Assembly: GCA_037953745.1 (NCBI GenBank)
Contig: JBAKBP010004423.1
Coordinates: 62,001 to 126,000, forward strand
DNA from: Lithodes maja
Taxonomy: Eukaryota; Arthropoda; Malacostraca; Decapoda; Lithodidae
Direction of reading: 5' to 3'
Length of the DNA: 64,000 bases
Of this stretch, positions 11,601 to 22,496 are shown piece after piece; positions within the stretch are counted from its first letter, which is position 1; every line of letters starts with the position of its first letter. Position numbers and translations under genes: made by a program. Under the pieces are notes generated by a model. That model did not search any database. It was not told where the DNA came from and was given only the letters and a program-made list of their open reading frames with translations.

Positions 11601-12360
11601 AGGAATCGGACCACAGCTATTTTCATATTTTTTTATTTGTTATTTTGTTAGGTTTATAATCTTTCTATAATAATGATTATTACTGGAAATTAGTGTTGTG
11701 TTAGTCTTATGTTATTTAAGAAGCCCTACTACTGATGTGCGGACAGCAGCAGTGGCAACTCTCAGGTTAGTTTAGGTTGTCAGGTTAGGTTAGTGCTTCC
11801 CTTGATAATGCGACTCGGCTAGGCTGCACTTGCGGCGGAACGTAAACACACCCACCTCCAATTTTGGGAGGCTTTAACTTGAAATAACTAAATATTATAG
11901 GTGTGGGTCTATACAAGAAGGCTTCTTCATGCTCCCCCACTAATTATGATTAGGTAAGCATCTGCTTCCTCCTCCGACGACAATAGTGTTACTAAACTTA
12001 CCTGACAACCATAACTAACTTAAGGGCTGCCGCCCCCAGACCCCCGTTGCTCCTAAAGATGATGTAGAAGACGTCAAATAACTAAATATTACTGCGGGAG
12101 AGTGACAAACAAACCCAAAATCGCACATTGTAAGAAAATGGGTCAACAGAAAACGGTGAGGTGTGAGGTTAAACTACTCGTCGGCGATAGCGTCGATGGA
12201 CATCTTCAAATATTGTTTAAAAATAGTAGATATTGCTAAAAACTCCTAAAACTTTGAAATGCACACATATATATATATATCATACTTTAAGTAGGATCAC
12301 TTTATCTTTCTTCATTATGTAAGCGCTTTTTTTAGTATGCGGGGAGTGTTACTGCTAATA
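11601..12360. other. Unassigned sequence
   Basis: No supportable gene or repeat structure. There is a short (TA)n at about 12266-12280. Confidence 0.4.
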
Positions 12361-12930
12361 ATACTATGGCCAGAACTGGGTGATCCCACAAAATCCCCAA
12401 AGAAATGTTCCCGGGAACGTTCGGCAACCAGGGGCAACAAGTGTGGTGCCTGTGTTGACCTGCTGGTCGACTAAGAGGCTGCACCGTTGGAAGCCAAGTT
12501 TGAAGAGAATGATGGCGAGCAGGTGGAGGCCATTTACAGGTCCTTCACGGAGCTGTTGGACCGTGGCAACCTCCTGGCTCCATCCTCCAATGCCATTGAT
12601 GTCTCGCTGGACATCTGTCATATCTGGAGGTTCCTGGTGATGGAGGAGACCAACCGGCACAAGCTGCTACAGTGTGACCTGCCCAGGAAGGTGTTCATTG
12701 AGGTGGTGAGCACCCTGTGAAGCGAGAATGCACAGCTGACCGGGGCCTCCTGTTCTGAGGGACACAGCTTGGTGGACGAGCTCGTGCAATAAATGGCTGG
12801 CGCCCTTTTCAATCTGTTTGCCGGCAACATGGTGCGCGACATCAACAGTAATGTCCACGCTAAGTGCAATGCTGATGCTGCCACAGGGGCTGACACAAGG
12901 TCACAAAATGACGACAATAGGCGCAAGCTC
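12361..12930 (+). pseudogene. Decayed coding remnant, unrecognised
   Basis: One plus-strand frame is protein-like over about 190 codons: NKCGACVDLL near the start, EQVEAIYRSFTELLDRGNLL, SLDICHIWRFLVMEETN, CDLPRKVFIEVVSTL and LFNLFAGNMVRDINSN. It is broken by a TAA at 12472 and stops at 12718 and 12790. Local base composition is GC-richer than its surroundings. The CGAC start recalls CXXC zinc fingers, but the rest of that domain is missing. No start or splice signals are clear. It may be the transposon's own gene (it lies near the right inverted repeat) or a captured host exon. I do not assign a function. Confidence 0.45.
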
Positions 12931-13547
12931 ACAGGTGTGAAAAAGAGCTGTGTAAGTGGACTGTCAAAGCTATGTACAGTGATCTATTTGAAAAGTGATA
13001 TAAAATTAGTATTTTTGTGTACATTGGCTTGCGTTTGTAAATCTGTCGACTAGAAATATAACTGTGTATGCTTGATGTTGTACTTATATAGCCAGCTGTT
13101 ATTATATAAATTCTCATATTTGACGTGTATATTCCAGCGGTGCAAAGAAACAAGTGGACGGATTTAGATACCGCTTTTAGACATTAAAATAGAAATTTAA
13201 TTAGCTGACTTCACCGTGAGTTTCATCAATTTATGGGGGTTGTGAGCCGATATTTTAAGGATTGAAGTTAAAGGTCCATTTTCCAGCTTTGGGTCCCTTA
13301 CTGCAAAGTGGCCATTTTCGTGTCAAATCCAGTTCTCCTGTTATCTATGACAGTATATAAAAACTGTTTATGTTCAAGTGTATGCTCACTAGGACAAGTG
13401 TACAGTATATGCATTTATTTAGCCATAATCACTTTTTTCTCACATCTCAAATTTGCCATGTTCCCAGTCTAGTGTATACAGAAATGTGTGCATTATTCAA
13501 CATGAATGAAAGTTAATGTATTTTGCTTTGTGCTACCAGTACTTTTG

Positions 13548-14509
13548 TTAACACACAAAGAGCGGGTGGTAGGGTATTTTACACTGTGCCGCCCAGCGTT
13601 TTTTTTTTACCCTAAAAAGGGTTGTTTCCGTGCTCATTTTCATGCATAAACAAGACCCAGAGCGTAAAACAAGTATCTATCCCTGAAAGGGCGTAAACAG
13701 AGCTTTCCAATGACACCTGAACCATCCTTGTACGACCACTGGTTCTCTTGCAACGATCGTGCAACACAAGTGCAAAAACCTAAAATAAGGTAATTTCCGT
13801 ACATAATTCCCTGTGTACCGAGTGAGAGAGGGGGGAGGAAGGTGGTATACAGTTCAGTACGTCACGGTGGTCGTGGGGAGCGGTCATAAGGTTACTACGC
13901 TCGTCCCACCGCTCAGCTCTCTCTCTCAGCAACATTACGTGCTGAAAATGGCACTCGACAGCTGTCGTGCACCGCCACATAGTCCAAATTTCTTTAACTC
14001 GACAGATGTCGTGCGCCGTTGGTTAACCCTTCTTTGGCGGCGCGCAACTTATGTCGTGTGAAATAAATATGGACTAAGTGGCGGTTCACAACTTATGTCG
14101 TGTGCCATTTTCACCACGTAATGTTGCTGAGAGAGATAGATAAGTGGTGGGAGGAGAGTAGCAAGCGTATAACTGCTCCAGACCACCGCGGCGGACCTAC
14201 TGACATGAATCCCACCCTCCCCCACCCTCACGCACTCGCTACACAGGGAATTATGTAGGGAAACTACCTAATTACATGGTTTTTGCACTCGTGTTGCGCG
14301 ATCGTTGCAAGAAAACCAGGGGTCGTACAAGGATGGTTGGGGTGTCATTGGAAAGCTCTGTTTATGCCCTTTCAGAGATAGATACTTGTTTTACGCTCTG
14401 GGTCTTATTTAGGCATGAAAATGATCATGTAAACAACCCTATTTAGGGTTAAAACACCCCGCTGGGCGGTACATATAAATTACCGCCTAGGCCGCTCGTA
14501 AGGTGTTAA
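13548..14509. mobile_element. Long-inverted-repeat TTAA MITE (family 1, copy C)
   Basis: TTAA at 13548-13551 and 14506-14509 bound a nearly complete inverted repeat centred near 14030. 13560-13815 is the reverse complement of about 14225-14490, and 13890-13985 pairs with 14060-14165. The right half is related to copy A at 8222-8706. The left end (ttaacacacaaagagcggg) and inverted right end (ttaacaccttacgagcgg) match. Transcribed, it would fold into a hairpin of several hundred base pairs. No coding sequence; short reading frames here are by-products. Confidence 0.75.
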
Positions 14510-14561
14510 GGTTTAATAGATATCATCAACTATATGATATAATGGTGAATTACTATCTAGT

Positions 14562-14747
14562 AATGAAATGACAGGGTTTGACGGAACCGCATTAGAACCA
14601 CCACCATATCTGCCTCCAAATACCGAAGAACTCCAACCAACAACATCCAGGATAGCCGCCATCATAACAAAGAAAAGGAACAAGAGAAAAACCGTAAAGA
14701 AGGCGGAAGTGAAAACAACACAGTGCCCCCTAGTACAGTACCACCTA
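14562..14747 (+). mobile_element. Gypsy copy 0, 3' internal fragment (part 1)
   Basis: Homologous to the 3' end of the gypsy internal region in copies 1-3 (for example 35616-35790), covering the stretch that in those copies encodes LEPPPYLPPN and KKRNKRKTVKKAEVKTTQ. The 5' side starts abruptly at 14562, so the rest of copy 0 is lost. The TA-target foldback element interrupts it at 14748. It is more diverged from copies 1-3 than they are from each other. Confidence 0.9.
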
Positions 14748-15899
14748 TACTCCATTCAATCGACCCATGCATCTGGCTCCTAACTAGTGTTTGCATGGAG
14801 GCTCTTGATTGGCTATGATATCAGTACCCGAGCTCACTGGCCAAAATGAGCGGCAGAGCTGATAATTTCTTCCCATTATCTTTATTATTCCTTATTTTGT
14901 CATTAAACTATATACGTTTAAGTCATTTTAATGATTAATTAATAAATTATAGTCTTATCCGAATCTAAAGAGCTATTAAATAGCACATGAAACCCAATAA
15001 TAACTTATATATCATAAAGTAAACACAAGCGAAACAAAACAATTATAAACGGGAGAAGTAAGCGAGAGACGAGACTGACTGACGGGCTCACGCAGATTAG
15101 CCTATTATTATGTTCCTTCCAACAACCAACTATACTCCTAAAATCGATTAATGAAATTTACAAACACATGTGGCAGTCCGTGGATTCGAATCCAGGATGC
15201 TCACACCGAAAATCAACACCTTATGCATCGCACCACGAAGACAGTTAAAGAATGGTGGACCACAGGCCATGATTTCTGATATCACCTATCACATTATCAT
15301 TATCATTACTAAAATATATCTCGTTTAATTAATAAAAACCGGGTATGGAATAATAAAGAACAGTATATTTCATTCATACAATAATGTGATAATCTACAGA
15401 GATATTCGAACCTTAAGAGCTATAAAATACCACATGGAACACATACAATTGTAGATATAATAAAGTAAACACAAGCAAGGGAAGATATTCCGTCCTTGCC
15501 CATTTTAAATGTGTGATACTGGTAAGTAAATCATGGCCTGTGATTGGTTAATCTGCATTAGCCCGTAAGTCAGTCTCGTCTCTTGCTTACTCTCCCGGTT
15601 ACAATTTTATTGTTTCGCTTGTGTTTACTTTATGATATATAAGTTATTATTGGGTTTCATGTGATATTTAATAGCTCTTTAGATTCGGATAAGACTATAT
15701 TTTATGAATTAATCATTAAAATTACTTAAACGTATATAGTTTAATGAATAAATAAGGAATAATAAAGATAATGAAAATAAATTATCAGCTCTGCCGCTCA
15801 TTTTGGCCAGTGAGCTCGGGTACTGATATGATAGCCAATGAAGAGCCTCGATGCAAACACTAGTTAGGAGCCAGATGCACGGGTCGATTGAATGGAGTA
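14748..15899. mobile_element. Foldback/MITE element with TA target duplication
   Basis: 1,152 bp with inverted arms of about 370 bp. The left end TACTCCATTCAATCGACCC (14748) recurs inverted, ending at 15899. TA at 14746-14747 and 15900-15901 is the target duplication. The uninterrupted gypsy copies read accacctagtaac here, so removing the element and one TA restores the empty site. The centre (15120-15520) is unpaired and carries a tRNA-like segment. The TA target suggests a Tc1/mariner-type mobiliser; no transposase is encoded. Confidence 0.9.
15171..15242 (-). other. tRNA-like segment (possible SINE head) inside the foldback element
   Basis: On the minus strand a 72-bp stretch starts gtcttcgtggtgcgatgcat and contains ggattcgaatcc about 50 bp later. 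These resemble the A box and B box of RNA polymerase III promoters at tRNA spacing. The acceptor stem does not pair well, so it is a tRNA-derived relic and not a working tRNA gene. Confidence 0.5.
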
Positions 15900-15901
15900 T
15901 A

Positions 15902-16320
15902 GTAACACAGAGCCCTCTACCGGTATCCACAGGACAGAGGCCACTCACTAGGGATAAGCTACCAAGCGTGTCAGACGACCCGTTTCCCTACCCAGGTCAA
16001 TCTCATAAACTAGAACCAGATTTAAATTATGATAGAGTCGTTTATGCAAATGACCCATCAGCACCCGACTTTCTATATAAACTATGTTAACCAGAATGAT
16101 GAAGGTTAATGATCTACAATCTACAATGATGAAGGCCACCAACAACCACAATAGAAAGTAAATGATTGATAACGAAAGCATTACATACCATGTTAATAAT
16201 AGATACAAGCCAGAAGAAATGTAAAAATAATTATCATGGCCACAAACAAGCTTTCTAAAATATAAGTTTAATATTAATAAATACAGTATAACATAACCCA
16301 TGTATTCCCATGTACTATAT
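15902..16320 (+). mobile_element. Gypsy copy 0, 3' internal fragment (part 2)
   Basis: Continues copy 0 after the foldback element and aligns with 35797-36215 of copy 1 (ccctctaccggtatcc onward). It ends at the Academ-like insertion. No gene; this is the 3' untranslated part of the gypsy internal region. Confidence 0.88.
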
Positions 16321-16440
16321 TAGTCCATGAGCCAAGACCCGAATTTTGGGATATCGGTACCACCCGGGGTGACTAATTCTCTTAGGTGTTTTTAGCTTGC
16401 TACATGTCTCTAGTTTATGTTTTGATATGATAGCCCTTGC
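16321..16440. repeat. Academ-like transposon left terminal inverted repeat
   Basis: Blocks shared with the right end in inverted orientation, in order: tagtccatgagcc, atatcggtaccacc, ggggtgacta and, about 55-60 bp further in, gatatgatagcc. The spacers between the blocks have diverged. Confidence 0.9.
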
Positions 16441-16648
16441 ACATTGGTAGCTTAATGGTCGTTATCACTTCTTGAATAGACATACCCTACCGAAAATTCC
16501 GAAATTTTTTAAAATGTCAAATTTGGGGACAGGAATGCCTAAATGTCAACAAAATGCATATAGTAATTGTCACATTTAATACAAGTCCTGTAAATACACA
16601 CTAAGCATGCCATGGGCTTGTACATACTATTATGGCAAATTACTACTC

Positions 16649-19600
16649 CTAAATATCATCTACATCAGACTCGGAATCTGACTGTTGTGCCACCGGCTCT
16701 TCTTCAATAGCCGTGTTCTGACATGTCTGTAACCTGCACATGTCCGTGCATTTTAGACCATTGCTGAGGCAAGTACACTTAGGGAGTTCGCATGACCGCA
16801 CACACTTGCAAGACAGTAGCTGCATAACAGCATCTGGTGCTGGTGAGCCTCGCATCCAGTTGACGGCAAGCTTACCGTCCTCATCTGTCATCCAACCGCA
16901 GTCTGTTGGGTTCGCAACAAATGGCTGGCTCTGAAGACTTCTCCTCCAGATTGCAGCCTGGTAGTTTGCACGCAGTGCATGCATGAAGAGGCAGTCCTCA
17001 CAAGGAGGGAGTTGACTTGACTCTACCTCTCCACGTCTTGCACAGAACAGCTCATACCGAAGCTTGTTTACCTTAGTTGTGTGGGTAGATGGTAGGTACA
17101 TGTGGCAGGTGATTTCCTGTAGCTTCTCAAAGAGTTCAGGAGACACTTCCCATGAGCGTCCAAGTTCGTGAAAAGCATCCTGGTATGTCTTGTCCATCTT
17201 CACCTGCTTGAGTGTCGTCATCTTCCCTCGGCCAGCGAATGCACTGACGGTATCACAGCCTGTAAAGGCATGCATACCAATCAATGAATCACACACGCTG
17301 CCTCCCAGTGTGCGGCTCAATGTGGTGATATCCAGGAATCTTGTCCGGTTCTTCGTCCCGCACTTCTGGAACAGATGGGATGGGATCTTGTGGCACATGC
17401 CAAGACACAACACCATGACGTCTGTATCTTCTGCAGTGATGATGACAGACTTGTTCCCAGATTCTGCTGCATGAAGTGCATGGAGAAGAAGGCGTGTGTC
17501 TGCTTCTTCTTGAGTTGACTTAAGCTCAGGAGCCTCTTCCCACTGCTCTTTGGTGATCTTGAAGCAGCGCTGCTCACATGTGACATACAGCTCCTTGTCC
17601 TTGAGCTTCTCCCTGTGCTGTGGTGCCTTCCATTCTTCTACCAAGAACTTGATAAGACTTGCCTTGTTGGAGGAACTACCGAGTAACTTTCTCCACTGCT
17701 GGATGTTGTGCCCAGGTTGAATGTTCTTGAAATGAATTCCTGTGCCTGCACTTCTTTTGGCTCATTCTGCATCCTTGATGGATGTCTCCTTGTAGATATC
17801 AAACACAACATCAATGCGCCTGCTCTTAGCACCTTCATGAACAGCGTGACTCAGTGCTGTACCTGCAAGCTGTGAAAAAGTTTTGTCGTTTCCCTTCAGT
17901 TTGTGGACCAGGCTCATCCCATCAATTATGGTAGCAGAGGGCTCGGGTATCACTTCTGCAGGAGAAACATTCCTCTCTAACTCCTTTGCTAGGGCAGCCT
18001 TGTTGGTCTTGCGGAGAGACCCATCACCGCTGGCAAGTGCCCAAGGCAAAGGCCCAAGGGGATGAGCCAAGACATCACTCATTTTGAGCTTTCTGTTCTC
18101 GGCAACAAGGATCATCTGGCCAAATAGGTTCCTGTCAGCCTTTAAGATAGCCTCCTTGGCATGGTCTTGTGAGCGTGGCTTCATTCTGATGTTAGTGAAC
18201 GTTCTCAGTTTCGTCTTCGTCATCGTGTCATGAAACTGTATAGTTGGCGTATCGATCTCCAGGCGCTCTTCCTTGAAGGCTTGATATGCATCCTCTCCTA
18301 TTCTGTAGGCCCTAGAAGGTCTTTGACAACTTCTGGTGGTGCCATAGTCACAGTTGACAAACTGACAAGATCTTCTTGCTCTGCGTTGAAGGGGTTCAAC
18401 CAGCTGGTCTCCATCAGTTGAACTAAAGATTGGACATCGGCCTCATCTCTTCTAATCCTGGCCATCTGTAGGTCTGGGTGGCTGAAGTCAGTATACTTTT
18501 GGCCTACTACCATAGTCCTGAGCTGCCTTAAGTACCTGCTGCGATACTCCGATGTCAGGTAGTACCTGGCGACAGCTCCGCCTTTCAGGCTGAAGCCTTT
18601 TGTGCCCCCTGGTGTCTGGGTGTCTTTGTTGATCGTCTCTTCGATTGTCTGGTCCACAGGGATCCGTCCAAAGGGATTCTTGCTACCGATCTGGACCGAA
18701 AAGCCACCTTGCATGAAGTGTTCATGGACCTCTGGGTGTTCAATGGGCAGTCGAGACATCAAGGCATAGTAGTAGGTTAGGAACCGGGCATAGTTCACTT
18801 TGTCATAGGCAAAACACCACGGTATCATCTGTCGGATTGCTCCTAGGTGGAGCATCCAGTTGCCTTCTCTGGAGGCTCGAATTAAGTCCAGCATGATCTC
18901 AACCATGTCCAGGTATGACATCCAGAATGCTGAGAGGTTGTGTTTATCTCTGAGGGTCTCAAGATAAACTTGGAAAAGCTTCATGATATGTGTGCATGAT
19001 TCACTCTCCATCAGCTCTTGAAAGAGTCCCTGAGACACATTGCTGTGAAAGCTGTTGATGTCCTTCAGTGTTTCATCTAGATGGTGTATGTCCCTTGAAT
19101 GGTTTTCTTCTAGCCATGAAAGGAAGCCTTTCCATGCAAGCCTCATCAGTGCTTCATACACGAGCTTGTGTAGTCTCACTGCTCTGTTGTACCTCTTGCC
19201 GTTCATCACTCCTGACACTGATCCTTCTGCGATGATACCTGATTCCACACACAGATCTCTAAGACCTGCATCTTGAAACCTCTTTCCTATGGTGGAGATG
19301 AGATTACAGATGGTGTGGAAGACGCCCATCCTGATGATAATGTTCTTGAACTTCTCTTGTTTCCAGATAAACTTCGGCAGCTTTGGCATAGAGTGCTTGA
19401 TCAAACACGCACACAATCTTGTTAAGCTGTAAGGACTGCATGATAGCATGCGTTTGTTCCAAGATTTCATTAACGGTGGACATTTCTGTTGCGGGAGCAT
19501 TGATAGTGGGCAGGTAGCTTACAGTGTCCTGAACCACTGCAATGTCTCTGCGCATTTTGATGTTGAACCCAGTCCAACTGCTGATGGACTGGTCCTCATG

Positions 19601-21286
19601 GTCTGACATTCGAGTAAGAAGCCAGATATGGTTCTTTGTCTTTGAATCCTGGACTTCCTTGGTAGTGTCGACATACGCAGTCTCAATCCTAGGTGGCCCT
19701 GCCCGCCGCCCAACATTGTATATTGGCAGCATTGATGATGTCTGAGTGATGCTTCTTATCTTGGACTTGGTAATCTATGGCAGGACTTTCTCTGGCACAG
19801 AGCCTGCAACCTTGGACTGGACAGCAATGCCATTGACTCTATGAGAAGTACCTGCTCCACTTAGGATCTCTTCAAGTCGGTCAATGTTATCCCAGGCCAG
19901 GGTTGTGAACACACCAGGGTAGATGTTTGCTGGCAGTGGAATGTCATCCTTTGAGCATTCCAGCTTCTGGATACAAAGGGCTGTATCGATCTCCTCAAAC
20001 ATTGAGTAAGACACACAGTGACCAAGACGATTCAGAGTTCGGATCAGTTCTGTGTTTCCTGTCAAAGACTTTACAGCATTGGTCAGCAGTACGTGCTTGG
20101 GTGGTTTTGTCTTGCCACTGGTAACAGCAAAGACCAAGTCACTGCCAAAGGAAGTGGCAAGACGTTGAGCTCTTTCAGAGGGAGTTTCACACTCACACTC
20201 TCCTGTCAGCAGGGTGTGCAGGAATTGAGTGACTGCTGCAGGAATGACATTCTGATCTGTATCGGGAGGCCATGGCTGACTCACATCTTGTTTATTGATC
20301 TCATTCCTCAGCTGCATTCCTGCTTTGGTTAAGACATCTTCAGAGTTAGCTGCTCTTGCTTCTTGCAGGTCTTTTGCCATTTTGTGTGCTTGCCGGGCAA
20401 GGTCGTCCATTGAGAGGCTGTGTGGATAGATTAGAAGCTTTCCTTTCTCATCTGGGACAAAGCGTAGTGATTCTCCAAACTCGGTTTCAATCTTTCGGCG
20501 AACATGTTTCTTTGTCGCTGGTTTCAGTTGGATAATACCACGGGACATCATGGATCTCTCAAGCCTAGATGTGAGGTTTGTCATAGGCAGTACCTCTGGG
20601 TTGGGGAATAATTTGGTCCTTATATACAAGCAGAGTTCCTCGAGGGCTTCTTTCTCAACCTCTTCGTAGCGTGCTTCCTCGCTTTCTTCCTGATTTTCAC
20701 CTGCACCCGACCTGGCGGCCGCTGGGAAATCATCTTTTGTGAAGAGTTTGTAGCACGACTTGTGGTAGTGACCCTCTGCAGCAACAAGGTCTCTGCTAAC
20801 TAAACCAAGGATTCTCTGGTTGAGTTTCCTTATTGCTGCTCTGCGAATCTTCTCATCTGCTCGTAGCTCAACACACTGTATGAGTGGCTCCCTTGTCTTT
20901 GTTGTTTTTATGTACTTGCTTGACTTCTCGCAGAAGATACATCCTTTGGCATACACCCTGCTAGTACTAGGGGCATCCCTTGATGCCCTCCTCCTGGGGT
21001 CGACGCTTGCTGATTCTATCTTAACACCCTTGGCAAGGATAGAATCCAGTGACTTCTTCATTGTAAAGAGACTACGACATTTACGGTGATAATGTATGTG
21101 TGGTATTCCTCCTTCTTCAAGGCCCTTGGCTGCTTCCAGGACTGGATCATGCTGCCTGATTTCTGCAGCCCTGAGCAATGTGTTCCAGGAGTCCAAATCC
21201 TGTGGTGACACCAGAGCATCGCTGTCATCATCAGAGCAGTGGATGATACAGTCGATCCGTGCTCTCTTCCTCGCAGATGGTTCCAT
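16649..21286 (-). pseudogene. Academ-like transposase/XPG-like nuclease gene, two stops and two frameshifts
   Basis: About 1,545 codons. The start at 21286 (MEPSARKR) follows a 3' splice-site-like tttttgcag ending at 21313, so an upstream exon may exist. Domain order, in residues from that start: two C..C...H.H...C..F.-type zinc-binding modules (about 12-80 and 110-190); WDNID (465), VFDQALY (625) and an E-containing helix (about 680) that could be a D-D-E core; an XPG-N-like part (IIDGMSLVH at 1117, VVFDIYKE at 1162); QEEADTRLL (1259), AEDTDVMVL (1282) and TGCDTVSAF (1340) matching the XPG-I and FEN order; a Cys-rich C-terminus (about 1495-1520). Lesions: TAG at 19775-19777, a 1-nt insertion near 19365, a 1-nt deletion near 18310 and TGA at 17762-17764 where CGA is likely ancestral. 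Only four lesions in 4.6 kb suggest recent decay. Confidence 0.85.
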
Positions 21287-21313
21287 CCTGCCGTCAAACA
21301 GTCGACACACACC

Positions 21314-21794
21314 TGCAAAAAATATCACCATTAAACCATGAACAAACAAACACATTACATGGAAACCACTCTACATATGTTTGCTCCTTCCAATAATAAA
21401 TTATCCCCAAAATATAACCAAAAATCCCCAAATATGAAATAAACCCCTAAATATGGAGAAACTTGAAATACACATCGGAATAATTCTTGTAGAGAATCAA
21501 ATAAGCTACAAGAGCTGTTAGAATATATTTTTCAATGTTCCCCATATTTAAGGATTTATTCTAGATTTAGAGGAAAATACCCAAAATATAGAGTATATTC
21601 CGAAATATGAGGAAATTTGAAAAATACCTAGGAACAACTCTGGTAGAGAATATAATTCTACATAGGTGTTCAAAGTTTCGCGATGATTGTGTGATGGATT
21701 TTAAAGAAAATGAGGAAAACGCCGAGCGTCACGCTAAAAATCTTTATTTTTGGGTAGCGCCCCTATTGCATCAAAAAAATTAGACTAAGCTACC
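21314..21794. other. Academ-like transposon 5' non-coding region with subterminal repeats
   Basis: AT-rich, no gene. Related stretches starting cttgaaatacac (about 21468) and tttgaaaaatac (about 21618) are each followed by tagagaat and lie about 150 bp apart. Several ccccaaatat-type motifs occur. Repeats of this kind near transposon ends often bind the transposase; that role is inference here. Confidence 0.5.
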
Positions 21795-21909
21795 AGTGCG
21801 AGAAGGCTATCATATCTTAATGTACTTACAGTCACTCTATAAACATTTTAGTACCATTCGTGTTTAGTCACCCCAGGTGGTACCGATATCTGGCCTGGCT
21901 CATGGACTA
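21795..21909. repeat. Academ-like transposon right terminal inverted repeat
   Basis: The reverse complement carries the same ordered blocks as the left end: tagtccatgagcc, atatcggtaccacc, ggggtgacta, gatatgatagcc. About 14 bp present in the left spacer (acccgaattttggg region) are missing here. Confidence 0.9.
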
Positions 21910-22137
21910 TATATTGTTAGGATCATTATTAACCACACAATTTGTCAACACCCAGATTTCACATGCCCTTATTATTTCGAAAAGCAAAAATCATGTACCA
22001 AATTAAAAACGAAATATTACCTAACTGAAATAATTGTTAGTCAGTCCAATTTGCGGAATACTTTAAGTTAGCTTTCGAGCAAGACTTATCGTATAGACCA
22101 TTATGGATGATACTTCCGTAAAAAGAGGTATCTAGGG
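21910..22137 (+). mobile_element. Gypsy copy 0, 3' internal fragment (part 3) with polypurine tract
   Basis: Resumes copy 0 after the Academ-like element and aligns with about 36196-36423 of copy 1. It ends in gtaaaaagaggtatctaggg. The purine-rich aaaaagagg just before the LTR is a likely polypurine tract. The hAT MITE is inserted at 22138. Confidence 0.85.
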
Positions 22138-22496
22138 CAGGGGTATCAAACATGAGGCCCGCGGGCCGCATGCAAACCAGGTTGGCCAAGTAGTGTAAAA
22201 TATTGTATTATTATACTAGACATAATTATTGTTTCTCAAATATATTATATGTTGGTACTTAATTATTAACTTGTTATAATTCTAGGAAGTATTTGAGAGA
22301 GTAAGAAGCTTAAAGGAGATTAAATACTCTTTCACCTTAGACATTCTTCTTATGCTGAATCAAATTTTCAACGGGTTTATGATATGCTTAATTCGGGGCC
22401 AGTGAGACGGTTCTTGCAATCATGGTCAGTATGAGGCCTAAGGCTACGGAGATAATACACAACTAACTGTAACTAACTAACTATCTAACTTACTAA

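Larger units (their letters stand above)
7701..13349. mobile_element. TIR-bounded block of 5.65 kb, candidate DNA transposon
   Basis: The left end starts CATAGATAACAGGAGAACTG at 7701, and the same sequence occurs inverted, ending at 13349. The match covers about 31 bp at high identity, then continues weakly (gcagtaa.ggaccc on both sides). The outer flanks are acagtac (7694-7700) and acagtat (13350-13356), a possible 7-bp target duplication with one mismatch. Inside are two TTAA MITEs, two local direct duplications and a decayed coding remnant near the right end. No transposase is recognised, so the superfamily is unknown. The alternative is two independent insertions of a smaller repeat in opposite orientation. 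Confidence 0.55.
16321..21909 (-). mobile_element. Academ-like DNA transposon, 5,589 bp, inserted in gypsy copy 0
   Basis: The left end TAGTCCATGAGCC at 16321 recurs inverted, ending at 21909. The flanks are tatat on both sides (16316-16320 and 21910-21914), a duplication of 4-5 bp whose exact length is blurred by the TA-rich target. Copies 1-3 supply the empty site (tgtactctatatttttaagacc). One decayed minus-strand gene fills most of the interior. The combination of terminal repeats, a 3-5 bp duplication, zinc-binding N-terminus and XPG-like nuclease fits what I recall of the Academ superfamily (XPG-carrying branch). I could not search for it. Confidence 0.82.

Noticed and set aside
12421..12480. 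CXXC zinc finger
   Set aside because: Only the first CGAC is present; the second Cys cluster and KFGG motif are missing.
13780..14231. Reading frames over the palindromic MITE
   Set aside because: Mirror-image by-products of the inverted repeat.
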